A stretch of 64,000 bases of DNA from NCBI RefSeq assembly GCF_000411975.1, contig NZ_ASXG01000092.1:24334-88333 (forward strand), written 5' to 3'. Position numbers and translations under genes: made by a program. This DNA comes from Amycolatopsis orientalis DSM 43388. Its GTDB lineage: Bacteria > Actinomycetota > Actinomycetes > Mycobacteriales > Pseudonocardiaceae. A model generated the notes under the pieces. The model saw only the letters and a list, made by a program, of their open reading frames with translations, made no database searches and had not been told where the DNA came from. Every line of letters begins with the position of its first letter. The stretch's first letter is position 1. Of this stretch, positions 42,831 through 51,755 are shown piece after piece.

Positions 42831-44393
42831 ATGTTGCGACTAGGAATCGACGTCGGCGGCACCAACACCGACGCGGTCCTCATCGACGGCGCCCGGGTCG
42901 CCGCCGCGGCCAAGGCGCCGACCACCCCGGACGTCACCAGCGGCATCGTCGCCGCGATCCGGGCGCTCGACCCGAACACGGAATCCGACCCCGGGCGGGT
43001 CGCCGCGGTGATGATCGGGACGACCCATTTCATCAACGCGCTCGTCGAGGCGGACCGCCTGGCGCCGACCGCGGCGATCCGGTTCGGCCTGCCGGCCACC
43101 GGCGCGCTGCCGCCGCTGGTCGACTGGCCGGAGCGGCTGCGGACGGCGATCGGCGGGCTCAGCTACCTCTGCCACGGCGGCCACCAGTACGACGGCAGCC
43201 GGATCGACGAGTTCGACGAGCGGGAGTTCCGCGCGATCCTGGACAAAGCCGTGCAGGCCGGGGCCCGCTCGTTCGCGATCTCTTCGGTGTTCTCGCCGGT
43301 CAACGCCGAGTTCGAGCAGCGCGCCGCGGCGATCATCGCCGAGGAGCTCCCGGGAGCCCCGATCAGCCTGTCCCACGAGATCGGCCGGATGGGCCTGCTC
43401 GGCCGGGAAAACGCGACCATCGTCAACGCCGCGCTGCGCGAACTGGCCGACCAGGTCACCGCCGGGCTCGCGCGCAGCGTCGCCGGCGCCGGGATCTCCG
43501 CGCCGGTCTTCCTCAGCCAGAACGACGGCACCCTGATGGACATCGACTACGCCCGCCGGTACCCGGTCGCGACCTTCGCCTCCGGCCCGACGAACTCGAT
43601 GCGCGGCGCCGCGTTCCTGTCCGGACGGCGCGAGTGCGCGGTGGTCGACGTCGGCGGGACCACGACCGACGTCGGCATCCTGCAGAACGGGTTCCCGCGC
43701 GAGGCCTCCACCGACGTGGCGGTGGCCGAGGTGCAGACGAATTTCCGGATGCCCGACGTGCTTTCGGTCGGCATCGGCGGCGGCAGCCTGGTGACCGGCG
43801 ACGTGCGCGATCCGTCGGTCGGCCCGCTCAGCGTCGGCTACCGGCTGACCGACAAGGCGCTGGTGTTCGGCGGCGACACGCTCACCGCCACGGACCTCGC
43901 GGTCGCGGCCGGGCTGGCCGAGATCGGCGACCCGGCGCGGGTGGCGCACCTCGACCCCGAGTTCGTCGGCGCGGCGCTCGCCGCGGTCGCCGACCGGATG
44001 GCCGAGGTCGTGGACCGGATGCGGATCTCGGCCGAGCCGATTCCGGTGGTCGCGGTGGGAGGCGGCTCGGTGCTGGTGCCCGACCGCCTCGCCGGCGCCG
44101 CCGCGGTCGAACGGCCCGGGCACCACGCGGTGGCGAACGCGATCGGCGCCGCCATCGCCGAGGTCGGGGGCGAAGTGGACCGGGTGTTCTCGGTCGGCCC
44201 GAACCAGCGCGAGTCCGTCCTGGACGAGGCCCGCCAGGAGGCGTTCGACCGGACGGTCGCGGCCGGCGCGACCCCGGGCACGGTCCGGATCGTCGACGTC
44301 GAGGAGGTGCCGCTCGCCTACCTGCCGGGCAACGCCACCCGGATCCGGATCAAGGCAGTCGGAGAACTGAGCGTGGGAGGCGACGATGCGTGA
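42831..44393 (+). CDS. Short HyuA-type hydantoinase/oxoprolinase-like protein 2
   Basis: A 520-residue paralogue of the protein at 36084-37637, sharing DVGGTNTDAV, IGTTHFINA, ENATI-N-A, LSQNDGT, SGPTNSMRGA, VDVGGTTTDVGILQNGFPRE and the C-terminal VRIVDVEEVPL. Same short subtype without HyuB. The stop overlaps the DUF917 gene by 8 bases. Two diverged copies in adjacent divergent operons suggest different but related substrates or one two-step pathway. Confidence 0.9.
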   Translation: MLRLGIDVGGTNTDAVLIDGARVAAAAKAPTTPDVTSGIVAAIRALDPNTESDPGRVAAVMIGTTHFINALVEADRLAPTAAIRFGLPATGALPPLVDWPERLRTAIGGLSYLCHGGHQYDGSRIDEFDEREFRAILDKAVQAGARSFAISSVFSPVNAEFEQRAAAIIAEELPGAPISLSHEIGRMGLLGRENATIVNAALRELADQVTAGLARSVAGAGISAPVFLSQNDGTLMDIDYARRYPVATFASGPTNSMRGAAFLSGRRECAVVDVGGTTTDVGILQNGFPREASTDVAVAEVQTNFRMPDVLSVGIGGGSLVTGDVRDPSVGPLSVGYRLTDKALVFGGDTLTATDLAVAAGLAEIGDPARVAHLDPEFVGAALAAVADRMAEVVDRMRISAEPIPVVAVGGGSVLVPDRLAGAAAVERPGHHAVANAIGAAIAEVGGEVDRVFSVGPNQRESVLDEARQEAFDRTVAAGATPGTVRIVDVEEVPLAYLPGNATRIRIKAVGELSVGGDDA

Positions 44394-45450
44394 GATCCGG
44401 GTCGAGGACCTGAAGGACATGGCCCGGGGCGCCGCGGTGCTCGGCACCGGAGGCGGCGGCGATCCCTACGTCGGGCGGTTGCTGGCGCAGGAGGCGATCC
44501 GCCGGCACGGCCCGGTGCCGCTCACGGACCCGGCCGGACTGCCGGACGACGCCGTGGTCATCCCGACCGCGTTCATGGGCGCGCCGACGGTGATGCTGGA
44601 GAAGCTGCCCTCGGGCCAGGAGCTCATCGCCGCGCTCCGAGCGCTCGAAGAGCTGATCGGGGCCAAGGCGACGCACACCGTGTCGATCGAGGCCGGCGGG
44701 CTCAACTCGATGATCCCGATCGCGGCCGCGGCCGAGCTCGGGCTGCCCCTGGTCGACGGCGACGGCATGGGCCGCGCGTTCCCCGAGCTGCAGATGCTGC
44801 TGCCCACGCTCGGCGGGATCGCCGCCACGCCGATGGCGCTCGCGGACGAGCGCGGCAACAGCGTCGGCGTCCGCACGGTGGACAACGCCTGGGCGGAACG
44901 GTTCGCCCGGGCGGCGACCATCGAGATGGGCTGCAGCGCGGCGGTGAGCTTGTACGTGCTGACCGGCCGGCAGGTCAAGGATTTCATGGTGCACGGGACG
45001 ATCACCCTGTGCCGCCGGATCGGCGCGGCGATCCGGGAAGCGGCCGGCCGGCACGCCGATCCGGTGGCCGCCGCGGCCGGAACCCTCGGCGGACGGCAGG
45101 TGTTCCAGGGCAAGCTGGTCGACGTCGAGCGCGGCACGTCAGGCGGATTCGCCCGCGGCGCCGCCGTGCTGGAGGGGCTCGGGACCGACCTCGGAACGCG
45201 GATGACCATCGCGTTCCAGAACGAGAACCTCGTCGCGCGACGCGGCGACGAGGTCGTCGCGAGCGTTCCGGACCTGGTCTGCGTCCTGGACACCGACACC
45301 GGCGAACCGGTCACCACCGAGACGCTGCGGTACGGGCTCCGGGTGAGCGTCGTCGTCGCGCCGTGCGACCCGAGGTGGCGCACCCCGGAAGGGCTGAAGC
45401 TGGCCGGACCGGCCTACTTCGGGTACGACCACGCCTACCAGCCGGTCTGA
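44386..45450 (+). CDS. DUF917 protein 2
   Basis: A 354-residue DUF917 protein, close to the one at 35003-36082: AVLGTGGGGDPYVGRLLAQEAIRRHG, IEAGGLNSMIPIA, DGDGMGRAFPELQM. Overlaps the HyuA-like gene by 8 bases and is followed after 17 bases by a third DUF917 gene. Likely forms a complex or sequential partner with HyuA-like protein 2. Confidence 0.88.
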   Translation: MREIRVEDLKDMARGAAVLGTGGGGDPYVGRLLAQEAIRRHGPVPLTDPAGLPDDAVVIPTAFMGAPTVMLEKLPSGQELIAALRALEELIGAKATHTVSIEAGGLNSMIPIAAAAELGLPLVDGDGMGRAFPELQMLLPTLGGIAATPMALADERGNSVGVRTVDNAWAERFARAATIEMGCSAAVSLYVLTGRQVKDFMVHGTITLCRRIGAAIREAAGRHADPVAAAAGTLGGRQVFQGKLVDVERGTSGGFARGAAVLEGLGTDLGTRMTIAFQNENLVARRGDEVVASVPDLVCVLDTDTGEPVTTETLRYGLRVSVVVAPCDPRWRTPEGLKLAGPAYFGYDHAYQPV

Positions 45451-45467
45451 CCTGCGATCATCGACCG

Positions 45468-46526
45468 GTGACCAGCCAGCCGCCCGACGCGCTCCCCCGG
45501 CTCACGGGGGAGCACGTCGACGCGCTCGCGGCCGGCGCGGTCCTGCTCGGCTCGGGCGGCGGCGGCGACGTGGCGGTCGGCCGGATGCTGCTGCGGCACG
45601 AACTTCGGAACCGCCCGGTCGAGCTGGTCCCCGCTTCGGCGTCGCCGCCGGACACCCTGGTCGTGCATGTCGGCGTGGTCGGCGGTCCGGACGTGATCGC
45701 GGAACGGCTGATCGACCCGGACGACCTCGCGCTGGCGGCGCGGACGGTGGTCGAGCACGCGGGCGGGCGGCTCGGCGCGATCGGCGTCATCGAAATCGGC
45801 GGGCTCAACGCGCTGGCCGGGGTCCTGGCCGCCGCGCGGCTCGGCCTCCCGGTGATCGACGGCGACCTGATGGGCCGCGCGTTCCCGCTGATCCACCAGA
45901 CGACGCTGGCGATCGCGGGACATCCGGTCACCCCGATGGCCCTGGTCTCCTCCGCCGGCGACATCGTCGTGGTGCCGCAGGGGTCGGCCCGGATGACGCA
46001 GGCCCTGCTGACGTCCACCGCGCTCGCCATGGGCGGCGCGGCGGCGCTGGCGCTCTACCCGACCACGACCGCGATCCTGGACGAGGTCGGGATCCGCGGC
46101 AGCCTTTCGGCGTGCGTCGGAATCGGCGCCGCATACCTGGATCCGCGGGCGGGCGACGCGCGGGCGTTGGTCGGGATGCTCGGCGGCCGGCTGCTCTTCG
46201 GCGGCCGGGCCGAGGAGATCCGGTCGCGGCGGGGCGCCGACCCCGGCTGCGTGACCCTGGCCGATCCGGTGTCCGGCGCCACCGCGCGCATCGACTGCCG
46301 CGACGAATTCCTCGCGGTCAGCCGCGACGGCCGGACGGTGGCCGCGACCCCGGACGTCATCGTGGCGATGGACGCGAGCAACCGGCAGCCGTTGCGCTGC
46401 GACCAGGTCCGGGTGGGCCAGTCGCTGGTGGTGTTCGCGCTGCCGCCGCTGCACCGCTGGCCGCCCGAGGCCGGGCCGATCGTCGGACCCGGGCAGTTCG
46501 GCCTCGAACTGGAGGCGCCCCGATGA
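45468..46526 (+). CDS. DUF917 protein 3, divergent
   Basis: A 352-residue DUF917 protein more diverged than the other two: the N-terminal motif reads LLGSGGGGDVAVGRMLLRHE (DPYVG lost), IEIGGLNALAGVLAAARLG replaces the usual AEAGGLN segment, but DGDLMGRAFPLIHQT keeps the core. GTG 45468 is the plausible start, and the stop overlaps the PucR gene (ATGA). Tandem unlike DUF917 copies may form a heteromer in which only one keeps full activity (inference). Confidence 0.82.
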   Translation: MTSQPPDALPRLTGEHVDALAAGAVLLGSGGGGDVAVGRMLLRHELRNRPVELVPASASPPDTLVVHVGVVGGPDVIAERLIDPDDLALAARTVVEHAGGRLGAIGVIEIGGLNALAGVLAAARLGLPVIDGDLMGRAFPLIHQTTLAIAGHPVTPMALVSSAGDIVVVPQGSARMTQALLTSTALAMGGAAALALYPTTTAILDEVGIRGSLSACVGIGAAYLDPRAGDARALVGMLGGRLLFGGRAEEIRSRRGADPGCVTLADPVSGATARIDCRDEFLAVSRDGRTVAATPDVIVAMDASNRQPLRCDQVRVGQSLVVFALPPLHRWPPEAGPIVGPGQFGLELEAPR

Positions 46527-48034
46527 CCGGACCGCCGCGGGTCGCGGACCTTCTGCTGGACCCGGTGCTCGAAGGAGTGCGGGTGATCGCCGGGGCCGCC
46601 GGCGCCGAGTCCGAAGTGGACGATGTGCACTGGTACGCCGGCGACCTGGAAGGAGTCGAACGCACGCTCGTCGTCTGCGCGGAAAGCCACGTCAGCCCGC
46701 CGTACCGGCTGGACGCGCTGGTGCGGCGGGCCCAGCAGGCCGGAGCGGTGGGCCTGCTGGTCGTCGCCGGGTCGATGGATCCGTTGCTGTCGAGCATCCG
46801 GCTGGCCGACCGGCTGCGGATTCCCGTGCTGTGGCTGGAGAACACCGATCCGGTGCGCCTCATGCAGGACTTGACCATCCGGGTCCGCGCGCCCGAGCAG
46901 GACCGGGCCCGGACCGTCGAACGCCTGCTGCGTCAGCTCAGCACCAAGCGCAGCGGCCAGGACATCCTCGCCGCGGCCGAATCGGTGCTGGCGGTCCGGC
47001 TGTCGCTTGTCACGTCGGACGGCATCAGCATCCTGGGCGATCCGGTCGACCTCGACCCGTCCCTGCACCTGGATCAGCCGGTGCCGCAGCGCTCCGGCCA
47101 TCTCCTCGTGCATCCGGTGCTCGACCCCGACGTCAACCGGCTCGCGGCCTGGCTCGCCTGCCCGTTCGACCGGGCCGCCGATTCCCGGCTCGACGTGCTG
47201 GCCGTCGGCCTGACGATGACCGAGCCGTTCCTCCGCTCATGGCTGTCCGCCCAGCGCGCCCGGGCGGACCGGGACCAGGTGTTCCAGGCGCATCTGCTGT
47301 CGGAGATCATCACCGGCCGCGATTCCGTCGCCCGCGAGGTGGTCGAAGGCGCGGTGTCGCTCGGCTGGCGATTGCAGGACTGGCACGTCGGCCTGCACGT
47401 GATCGCCGACGGTTCCGCGCTCGCCGCGGACCGCGACCGGGTGGTCAGCCAGCTCGCGGCCGGTCTCGGCAAACACGGATTGCCGGTCGTGACCGCGGTG
47501 AACCGGGGCGACGGCTGGGCGCTCTGGACCAGCAGCAGCCGCGAGCCCGTCCCGGACGACGCCCGCCGGTTGCTCCGGGCGGTCCGCGTGGTCACCGCCG
47601 CGATGCCGCACGAATGCGGCATCGCGGCCGGGATCGGCCGTCCGCACCGCGGTCCGAGCGGGCTGGCCGAAACGTTGTCGGAGGCCCGCGACGCCGCCGA
47701 TCTGGCCCGTAGCCACGATTTCCGTCCGGCCGTCGAGCACTCCGACGAACTGGGCGTCGCCCGGCTGCTGGCGACCTGGCAGCGATCGGACGTGACCCGC
47801 GCCTTCGCCGAGTCCGCCCTGGGACCGCTGCGAGACTCGGCCACGCTCCTCACCACGCTCCGGGCGTACCTCGAGAGCGGCGGATCCGTCGGCCTCGCCG
47901 CCCAGGTGCTCGGCGTGCACCGCAATACCGTGACCATTCGCGTGCAGCAGGTCCGCGAACGGCTCGGCGTCGATCTCGACGATCCGAGCCAGCGGCTCGC
48001 GCTGCAGGTCGCGTGCCGTGCGCTGGGAGTGTGA
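46523..48034 (+). CDS. PucR-family regulator
   Basis: A 503-residue regulator. N-terminal PucR ligand domain at about 1-125 (VADLLLDPVLEGVRVIAG, YRLDALVRRAQQAGAVGLLVV), a central segment with HLL-SEIITGRDSVAREV, a GGDEF-like fold, and a C-terminal PucR HTH (LRAYLESGGSVGLAAQVLGVHRNTVTIRVQQVRERLG). PucR members control purine/allantoin and related nitrogen catabolism, which agrees with a hydantoin-type locus. It is inside the operon, coupled to DUF917 protein 3. Confidence 0.9.
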   Translation: MTGPPRVADLLLDPVLEGVRVIAGAAGAESEVDDVHWYAGDLEGVERTLVVCAESHVSPPYRLDALVRRAQQAGAVGLLVVAGSMDPLLSSIRLADRLRIPVLWLENTDPVRLMQDLTIRVRAPEQDRARTVERLLRQLSTKRSGQDILAAAESVLAVRLSLVTSDGISILGDPVDLDPSLHLDQPVPQRSGHLLVHPVLDPDVNRLAAWLACPFDRAADSRLDVLAVGLTMTEPFLRSWLSAQRARADRDQVFQAHLLSEIITGRDSVAREVVEGAVSLGWRLQDWHVGLHVIADGSALAADRDRVVSQLAAGLGKHGLPVVTAVNRGDGWALWTSSSREPVPDDARRLLRAVRVVTAAMPHECGIAAGIGRPHRGPSGLAETLSEARDAADLARSHDFRPAVEHSDELGVARLLATWQRSDVTRAFAESALGPLRDSATLLTTLRAYLESGGSVGLAAQVLGVHRNTVTIRVQQVRERLGVDLDDPSQRLALQVACRALGV

Positions 48035-48139
48035 CCTGGCGTCCTGCACAACCCGGGCGGCGCGGCCGAGCATCGTGCACATTCCGCCGCACGGCGCACG
48101 AACCTAGTGTGCAGTCACCTCTACCGAAGGAGACGTGCG

Positions 48140-48859
48140 ATGCATATCCGGGTCATCCTCCCTGTCATCGGCGAGTCCCTGCTCGACCACGTGCGCCGCG
48201 AAGCCGAGGCGTGGGCCGCTCCCGGCACCACGATCGACTGCGTGTCCCTCGAACGCGGCACCGCCAGCATCGAGTCCGAGTACGACGAGGCGCTCTCCGC
48301 GCCGGGCATCCTGCAGCGGATCGAAGAGGCCCGCGCCGACGGGGTCGACGGCGTTTTCATCACCTGCTTCGGCGATCCCGGCGTGCACGCCGCCCGGGAG
48401 ATCATCGACGCACCGGTCGTCGGAGGTTTCGAGCCGGCCACGCTGACCGCGCTGAGCCTGGGCGAAAAGGTCGGCATCATCACCGTGCTGCCCAACGTGC
48501 TCCCGATGCTGAACTCGCTCGCCCGCCGCTACACGATCGAACGGCGGATCGGCACCATCCGGGTCGTCGACCTCCCGGTGCTCGGGCTGGAAGACCACGA
48601 GGTGCTGGTGAACCGGCTGTTCGAGCAGGCTTCCGACGCGATCGGCAAGGGCGAGGCCGACGTGATCATCCTCGGCTGCACCGGAATGCTCGGCGTCGCC
48701 GAGGAAGTGAAGAAACGCTTGGCCGACAAGGGTTTCGACGTGCCGGTGGTCGACCCGACCGGTGCCGCGATCACCTGGCTGGAGAGCTCCGTGCGGCTCG
48801 GGCTGACGCCCAGCCGCACGACGTACATGCCGCCGCCGGCCAAGGACCGCGCCGTATGA
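48140..48859 (+). CDS. Asp/Glu/hydantoin racemase family protein
   Basis: A 239-residue protein of the Asp/Glu racemase superfamily, HyuE-like: two catalytic-type cysteines C76 (FITCFGDPG) and C180 (IILGCTGML), the pair used for two-base racemisation. Presence of both suggests racemase rather than a one-Cys lyase, though maleate-isomerase-like relatives share the layout. GAAGGAGA precedes ATG 48140. It is 105 bases after the PucR gene and its stop overlaps the aldolase start. Would racemise a hydantoin or amino-acid intermediate. Confidence 0.88.
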   Translation: MHIRVILPVIGESLLDHVRREAEAWAAPGTTIDCVSLERGTASIESEYDEALSAPGILQRIEEARADGVDGVFITCFGDPGVHAAREIIDAPVVGGFEPATLTALSLGEKVGIITVLPNVLPMLNSLARRYTIERRIGTIRVVDLPVLGLEDHEVLVNRLFEQASDAIGKGEADVIILGCTGMLGVAEEVKKRLADKGFDVPVVDPTGAAITWLESSVRLGLTPSRTTYMPPPAKDRAV

Positions 48860-49569
48860 CGACGGCGTTCGTCTCCCGCCTTCGCGCTCCGGAGGCGGGA
48901 GACCTCCCCCTGCGCGGCCTGTGGCTCACCTGCCTGCCGCCGTACGCCGTCGAACTCGCCGGCCTCGGCGCCGTCGACTGGCTGGGCGCCGACCTGCAGC
49001 ACGGCGATCTGGCCCTCAGCGATCTCGCGCCGCTGCTTCGCGCCAGCCCCGTGCCGGTGCTGGCGCGGCTGGCCGATCACGAGCCGAGCCATCTCGCCCG
49101 GGTTCTCGACACCGGGGTCGACGGAATCATCGTTCCCGCGGTCGAGTCGGCCGATCAGGCGGCCGCGCTGGTCGCCGCTTCCTCTCCGCCGCCAAGGGGA
49201 ACCCGCAGCACCGGGGTCTCTCGCGCCGGAAGCTTGGGCAAACCCCAGCCGCTGCTGTTGCCGATGGTGGAGACCGCCGCGGGCCTGGACGCGGCGGAGG
49301 AGATCGCCGCGGTCCCCGGTGTCGACGGCATTTTCGTTGGCCCGTACGACTTGTCGCTCTCGCTCGGAGCATCGAGCGTGCTCGAACCCGCGGTCGTCAC
49401 CGCCATCGAGACCGTCATCGCCAACGCGCATCGCCGCGACCGTCTCGCCGGTGTCTTCGCCGGTAACGCAGACCTCGCCGCGCGGCTTCCGGCTGTCGAA
49501 TTGTTCGCCGTCGACACCGATCTCGCGGCACTGCGCGCCGGCATCCGGCAGCTGTTCGGTCCGCCGTGA
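48856..49569 (+). CDS. Short HpcH/HpaI-type aldolase
   Basis: A 237-residue aldolase of the HpaI family: general base H49 (ADLQHG), IIVPAVESADQA, metal ligand E139 (PMVETAAGLDA) and D165 in GIFVGPYDLS. The loop that is usually Y-x-R-A-A-x-Y is replaced by a Pro/Arg/Ser stretch (PPPRGTRSTG), so specificity has probably shifted. Overlaps both neighbours by the ATGA/GTGA pattern. Would cleave a hydroxy-oxo acid generated after ring opening and deamination. Confidence 0.85.
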   Translation: MTTAFVSRLRAPEAGDLPLRGLWLTCLPPYAVELAGLGAVDWLGADLQHGDLALSDLAPLLRASPVPVLARLADHEPSHLARVLDTGVDGIIVPAVESADQAAALVAASSPPPRGTRSTGVSRAGSLGKPQPLLLPMVETAAGLDAAEEIAAVPGVDGIFVGPYDLSLSLGASSVLEPAVVTAIETVIANAHRRDRLAGVFAGNADLAARLPAVELFAVDTDLAALRAGIRQLFGPP

Positions 49570-50672
49570 CCAGACTGCACGAGGCCAGCCGGATCGATTT
49601 CGCCAGCGACAACTGCGCCGGCGTGCACCCTGAGGTGATGGCCGCGCTGGCCGAGGCGAACGGCGGCCATCAGCCGAGCTACGGAGCCGACCGCTACACC
49701 GCACGGCTTCGCGAGGTGATCCGACGGCAATTCGGTCCGATGGCCGAGGTGTTCCCCGTCTTCAACGGCACCGGAGCCAACCTCGTGGCACTGCAGGCAA
49801 TGACCGAGCGGTGGCAGGCCGTGGTCTGCGCCGAATCCGCGCACCTGCACACCGACGAGTGCATGGCCCCCGAGCAGCACGGGTTCAAGCTGCTGACTCT
49901 GCCCGCAATCGATGGCCGCATCGCACCTGCGGACCTCGCACCAGTGGCGGCGCACCGGGCGAACCGCCACCGCGCCCAGCCCGGCGTGCTCTCGCTCAGC
50001 CAGACCACCGAACTCGGAACCTGTTACGGCTTGCCGCACCTGCGCCGTCTTGCCAAGGAAGCGCACCGGCTCGGACTGGCGGTGCACCTGGACGGCGCTC
50101 GCCTGGCCAACGCGGCAGTCGCTCTCGGCTGCTCGCTCGCCGAGCTGACCACGGCAGCCGGAGTCGACGTGGTCTCGCTCGGCGCGACCAAGAACGGCGG
50201 GATGTTCGGCGACTGCATCGTCGTGCTCGATCCCGCCCGGGTGCGCGGACTGCCGTATCTGAAGAAGGCCACTACCCAGCTGCCGTCGAAAACCCGCTTC
50301 GTTTCCGCCCAGCTGGCGGCATTGTTCGACGGCGATCTGTGGGCACGCAACGCCAAGGCAGCCAACGAGATGGCGCAGCGGCTGGCCGCCGGACTGGCGC
50401 GCACGCCAGGCGTCCGGGTCGTGCACCCGGTGCAAGCGAACGCGGTCTTCGCGCAGCTTCCGGCTGAGCTGGCCGACTCCCTGCGAAAGCGCTACCTGTT
50501 CTCGACCTGGGACGAGACGTCCGGCGTCGTGCGGCTCATGACGGCGTTCGACACGGCTGCCGCGGACGTCGACGCCTTCCTGGCCGCGGCAGCGGAGGGC
50601 ACCGTGCCCGGCTCGGCGGCGCCGGGTGTGCGGCCAGCCCATCCCGCACCGGCGCACGCCGACCTAGCGTGA
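49566..50672 (+). CDS. Threonine-aldolase-like PLP enzyme
   Basis: A 368-residue fold-type I beta-eliminating lyase / L-threonine aldolase family enzyme: SDNCAGVHPEVMAAL, ADRYTARLRE, VFNGTGANLVAL, D176 (HLDGARLANA, pyridine-N contact) and PLP lysine K209 in SLGATKNGG. It cleaves beta-hydroxy amino acids to glycine plus aldehyde, or does related eliminations. GTG 49566 overlaps the aldolase stop. In context it would process the amino acid released by the HyuA-DUF917 steps. Confidence 0.87.
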   Translation: MTRLHEASRIDFASDNCAGVHPEVMAALAEANGGHQPSYGADRYTARLREVIRRQFGPMAEVFPVFNGTGANLVALQAMTERWQAVVCAESAHLHTDECMAPEQHGFKLLTLPAIDGRIAPADLAPVAAHRANRHRAQPGVLSLSQTTELGTCYGLPHLRRLAKEAHRLGLAVHLDGARLANAAVALGCSLAELTTAAGVDVVSLGATKNGGMFGDCIVVLDPARVRGLPYLKKATTQLPSKTRFVSAQLAALFDGDLWARNAKAANEMAQRLAAGLARTPGVRVVHPVQANAVFAQLPAELADSLRKRYLFSTWDETSGVVRLMTAFDTAAADVDAFLAAAAEGTVPGSAAPGVRPAHPAPAHADLA

Positions 50673-51733
50673 CCGGCATGTCCACCACCGCGAACCCCTC
50701 CCCAGCCGTGTCCGGCTTCGGCTTCGGCCGCGTCTTCACCGACCACCTGACCACGATGAGCTGGACCCGCGGCGGCTGGGAACGCCCGCAAGTCCGGCCG
50801 TTCGGCAACCTGTCGCTGAGCCCGGCGGCGATGGTGCTGCACTACGGACAGGCGATCTTCGAAGGACTGAAGGCCTATCCGCACCCGGACGGCGAGATCC
50901 GGCTGTTCCGCCCGGAACTCAACGCACGCCGGTTCCAGCTGTCCGCGGAACGGATGGCGATGCCCCGGCTGCCGGTGGACGCCTTCCTGGAATCCGTGTC
51001 GCTGCTCGTCTCGGCCGACCGCGCCCAGGTGCCGGATCGCCCTGGCCACAGCCTGTACCTGCGACCGCTGATGATCGCCACCGAAGCGACGCTCGGCACC
51101 CGCCCCGCCGAGGAATACCTGTTCCTCGTGCTCGGTTCGCCGTCCGGCCCGTATTTCGACGCCGCCTCCCCCGCGATCACCGTGTGGGTGTCGCAGGACC
51201 TGCCGCGCGCCCACCCGGGCGGCACCGGCAACGCCAAATGCGCCGGGAACTACGCCGCCGGGATGGCCGTCCAGCGCACCGCCGCCGACCACGGCGCCGA
51301 CCAAGTCGTGTTCCTCGACGCGCGCGAACACCGGTATCTCGAAGAACTCGGCGGGATGAACCTGTTCCTGGTCCGCGAAGACCCGCACGGCCCGACCCTG
51401 GTGACGCCGCCGCTGTCGGACACCATCCTGCACGGCATCACCCGCTCCTCGCTCCTGACCCTGGCCGCGGATCTCGGCCTGCGCGTCGAAGAGCGCCCGA
51501 TCGCCCTGACGGAGTGGCGAGACGGCAGCCGCGACGGCTCGGTCGCCGAATCCTTCGCCTGCGGCACGGCTGCGGTGGTGACTCCGATCGGCCGAGTCCG
51601 CACGGCAGAGGAGGAATTCGTCATCGGCGACGGCACCCCGGGCCAGTGGTCGACCCGGCTGCGAACCGAATTGCTGGCGATCCAGGAGGGCACCGCCCCC
51701 GACCGGCACGGCTGGATGCGGGCGGTGTCGTAA
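50669..51733 (+). CDS. ilvE: Branched-chain amino acid aminotransferase
   Basis: A 354-residue fold-type IV aminotransferase. PLP lysine K190 in GTGNAKCAGNYAAG, FGRVFTDHLTTMSW, LHYGQAIFEGLKAY and the late ESFACGTAAVVTPIG all match IlvE. GTG 50669 overlaps the preceding stop (GTGA); ATG 50678 is the alternative start. It may be the housekeeping enzyme that simply sits at the end of the operon, or a dedicated transaminase for the catabolic product. Followed by a structured intergenic region. Confidence 0.9.
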   Translation: MTGMSTTANPSPAVSGFGFGRVFTDHLTTMSWTRGGWERPQVRPFGNLSLSPAAMVLHYGQAIFEGLKAYPHPDGEIRLFRPELNARRFQLSAERMAMPRLPVDAFLESVSLLVSADRAQVPDRPGHSLYLRPLMIATEATLGTRPAEEYLFLVLGSPSGPYFDAASPAITVWVSQDLPRAHPGGTGNAKCAGNYAAGMAVQRTAADHGADQVVFLDAREHRYLEELGGMNLFLVREDPHGPTLVTPPLSDTILHGITRSSLLTLAADLGLRVEERPIALTEWRDGSRDGSVAESFACGTAAVVTPIGRVRTAEEEFVIGDGTPGQWSTRLRTELLAIQEGTAPDRHGWMRAVS

Positions 51734-51755
51734 CCGGTAACGCTGACTGCGGAGC

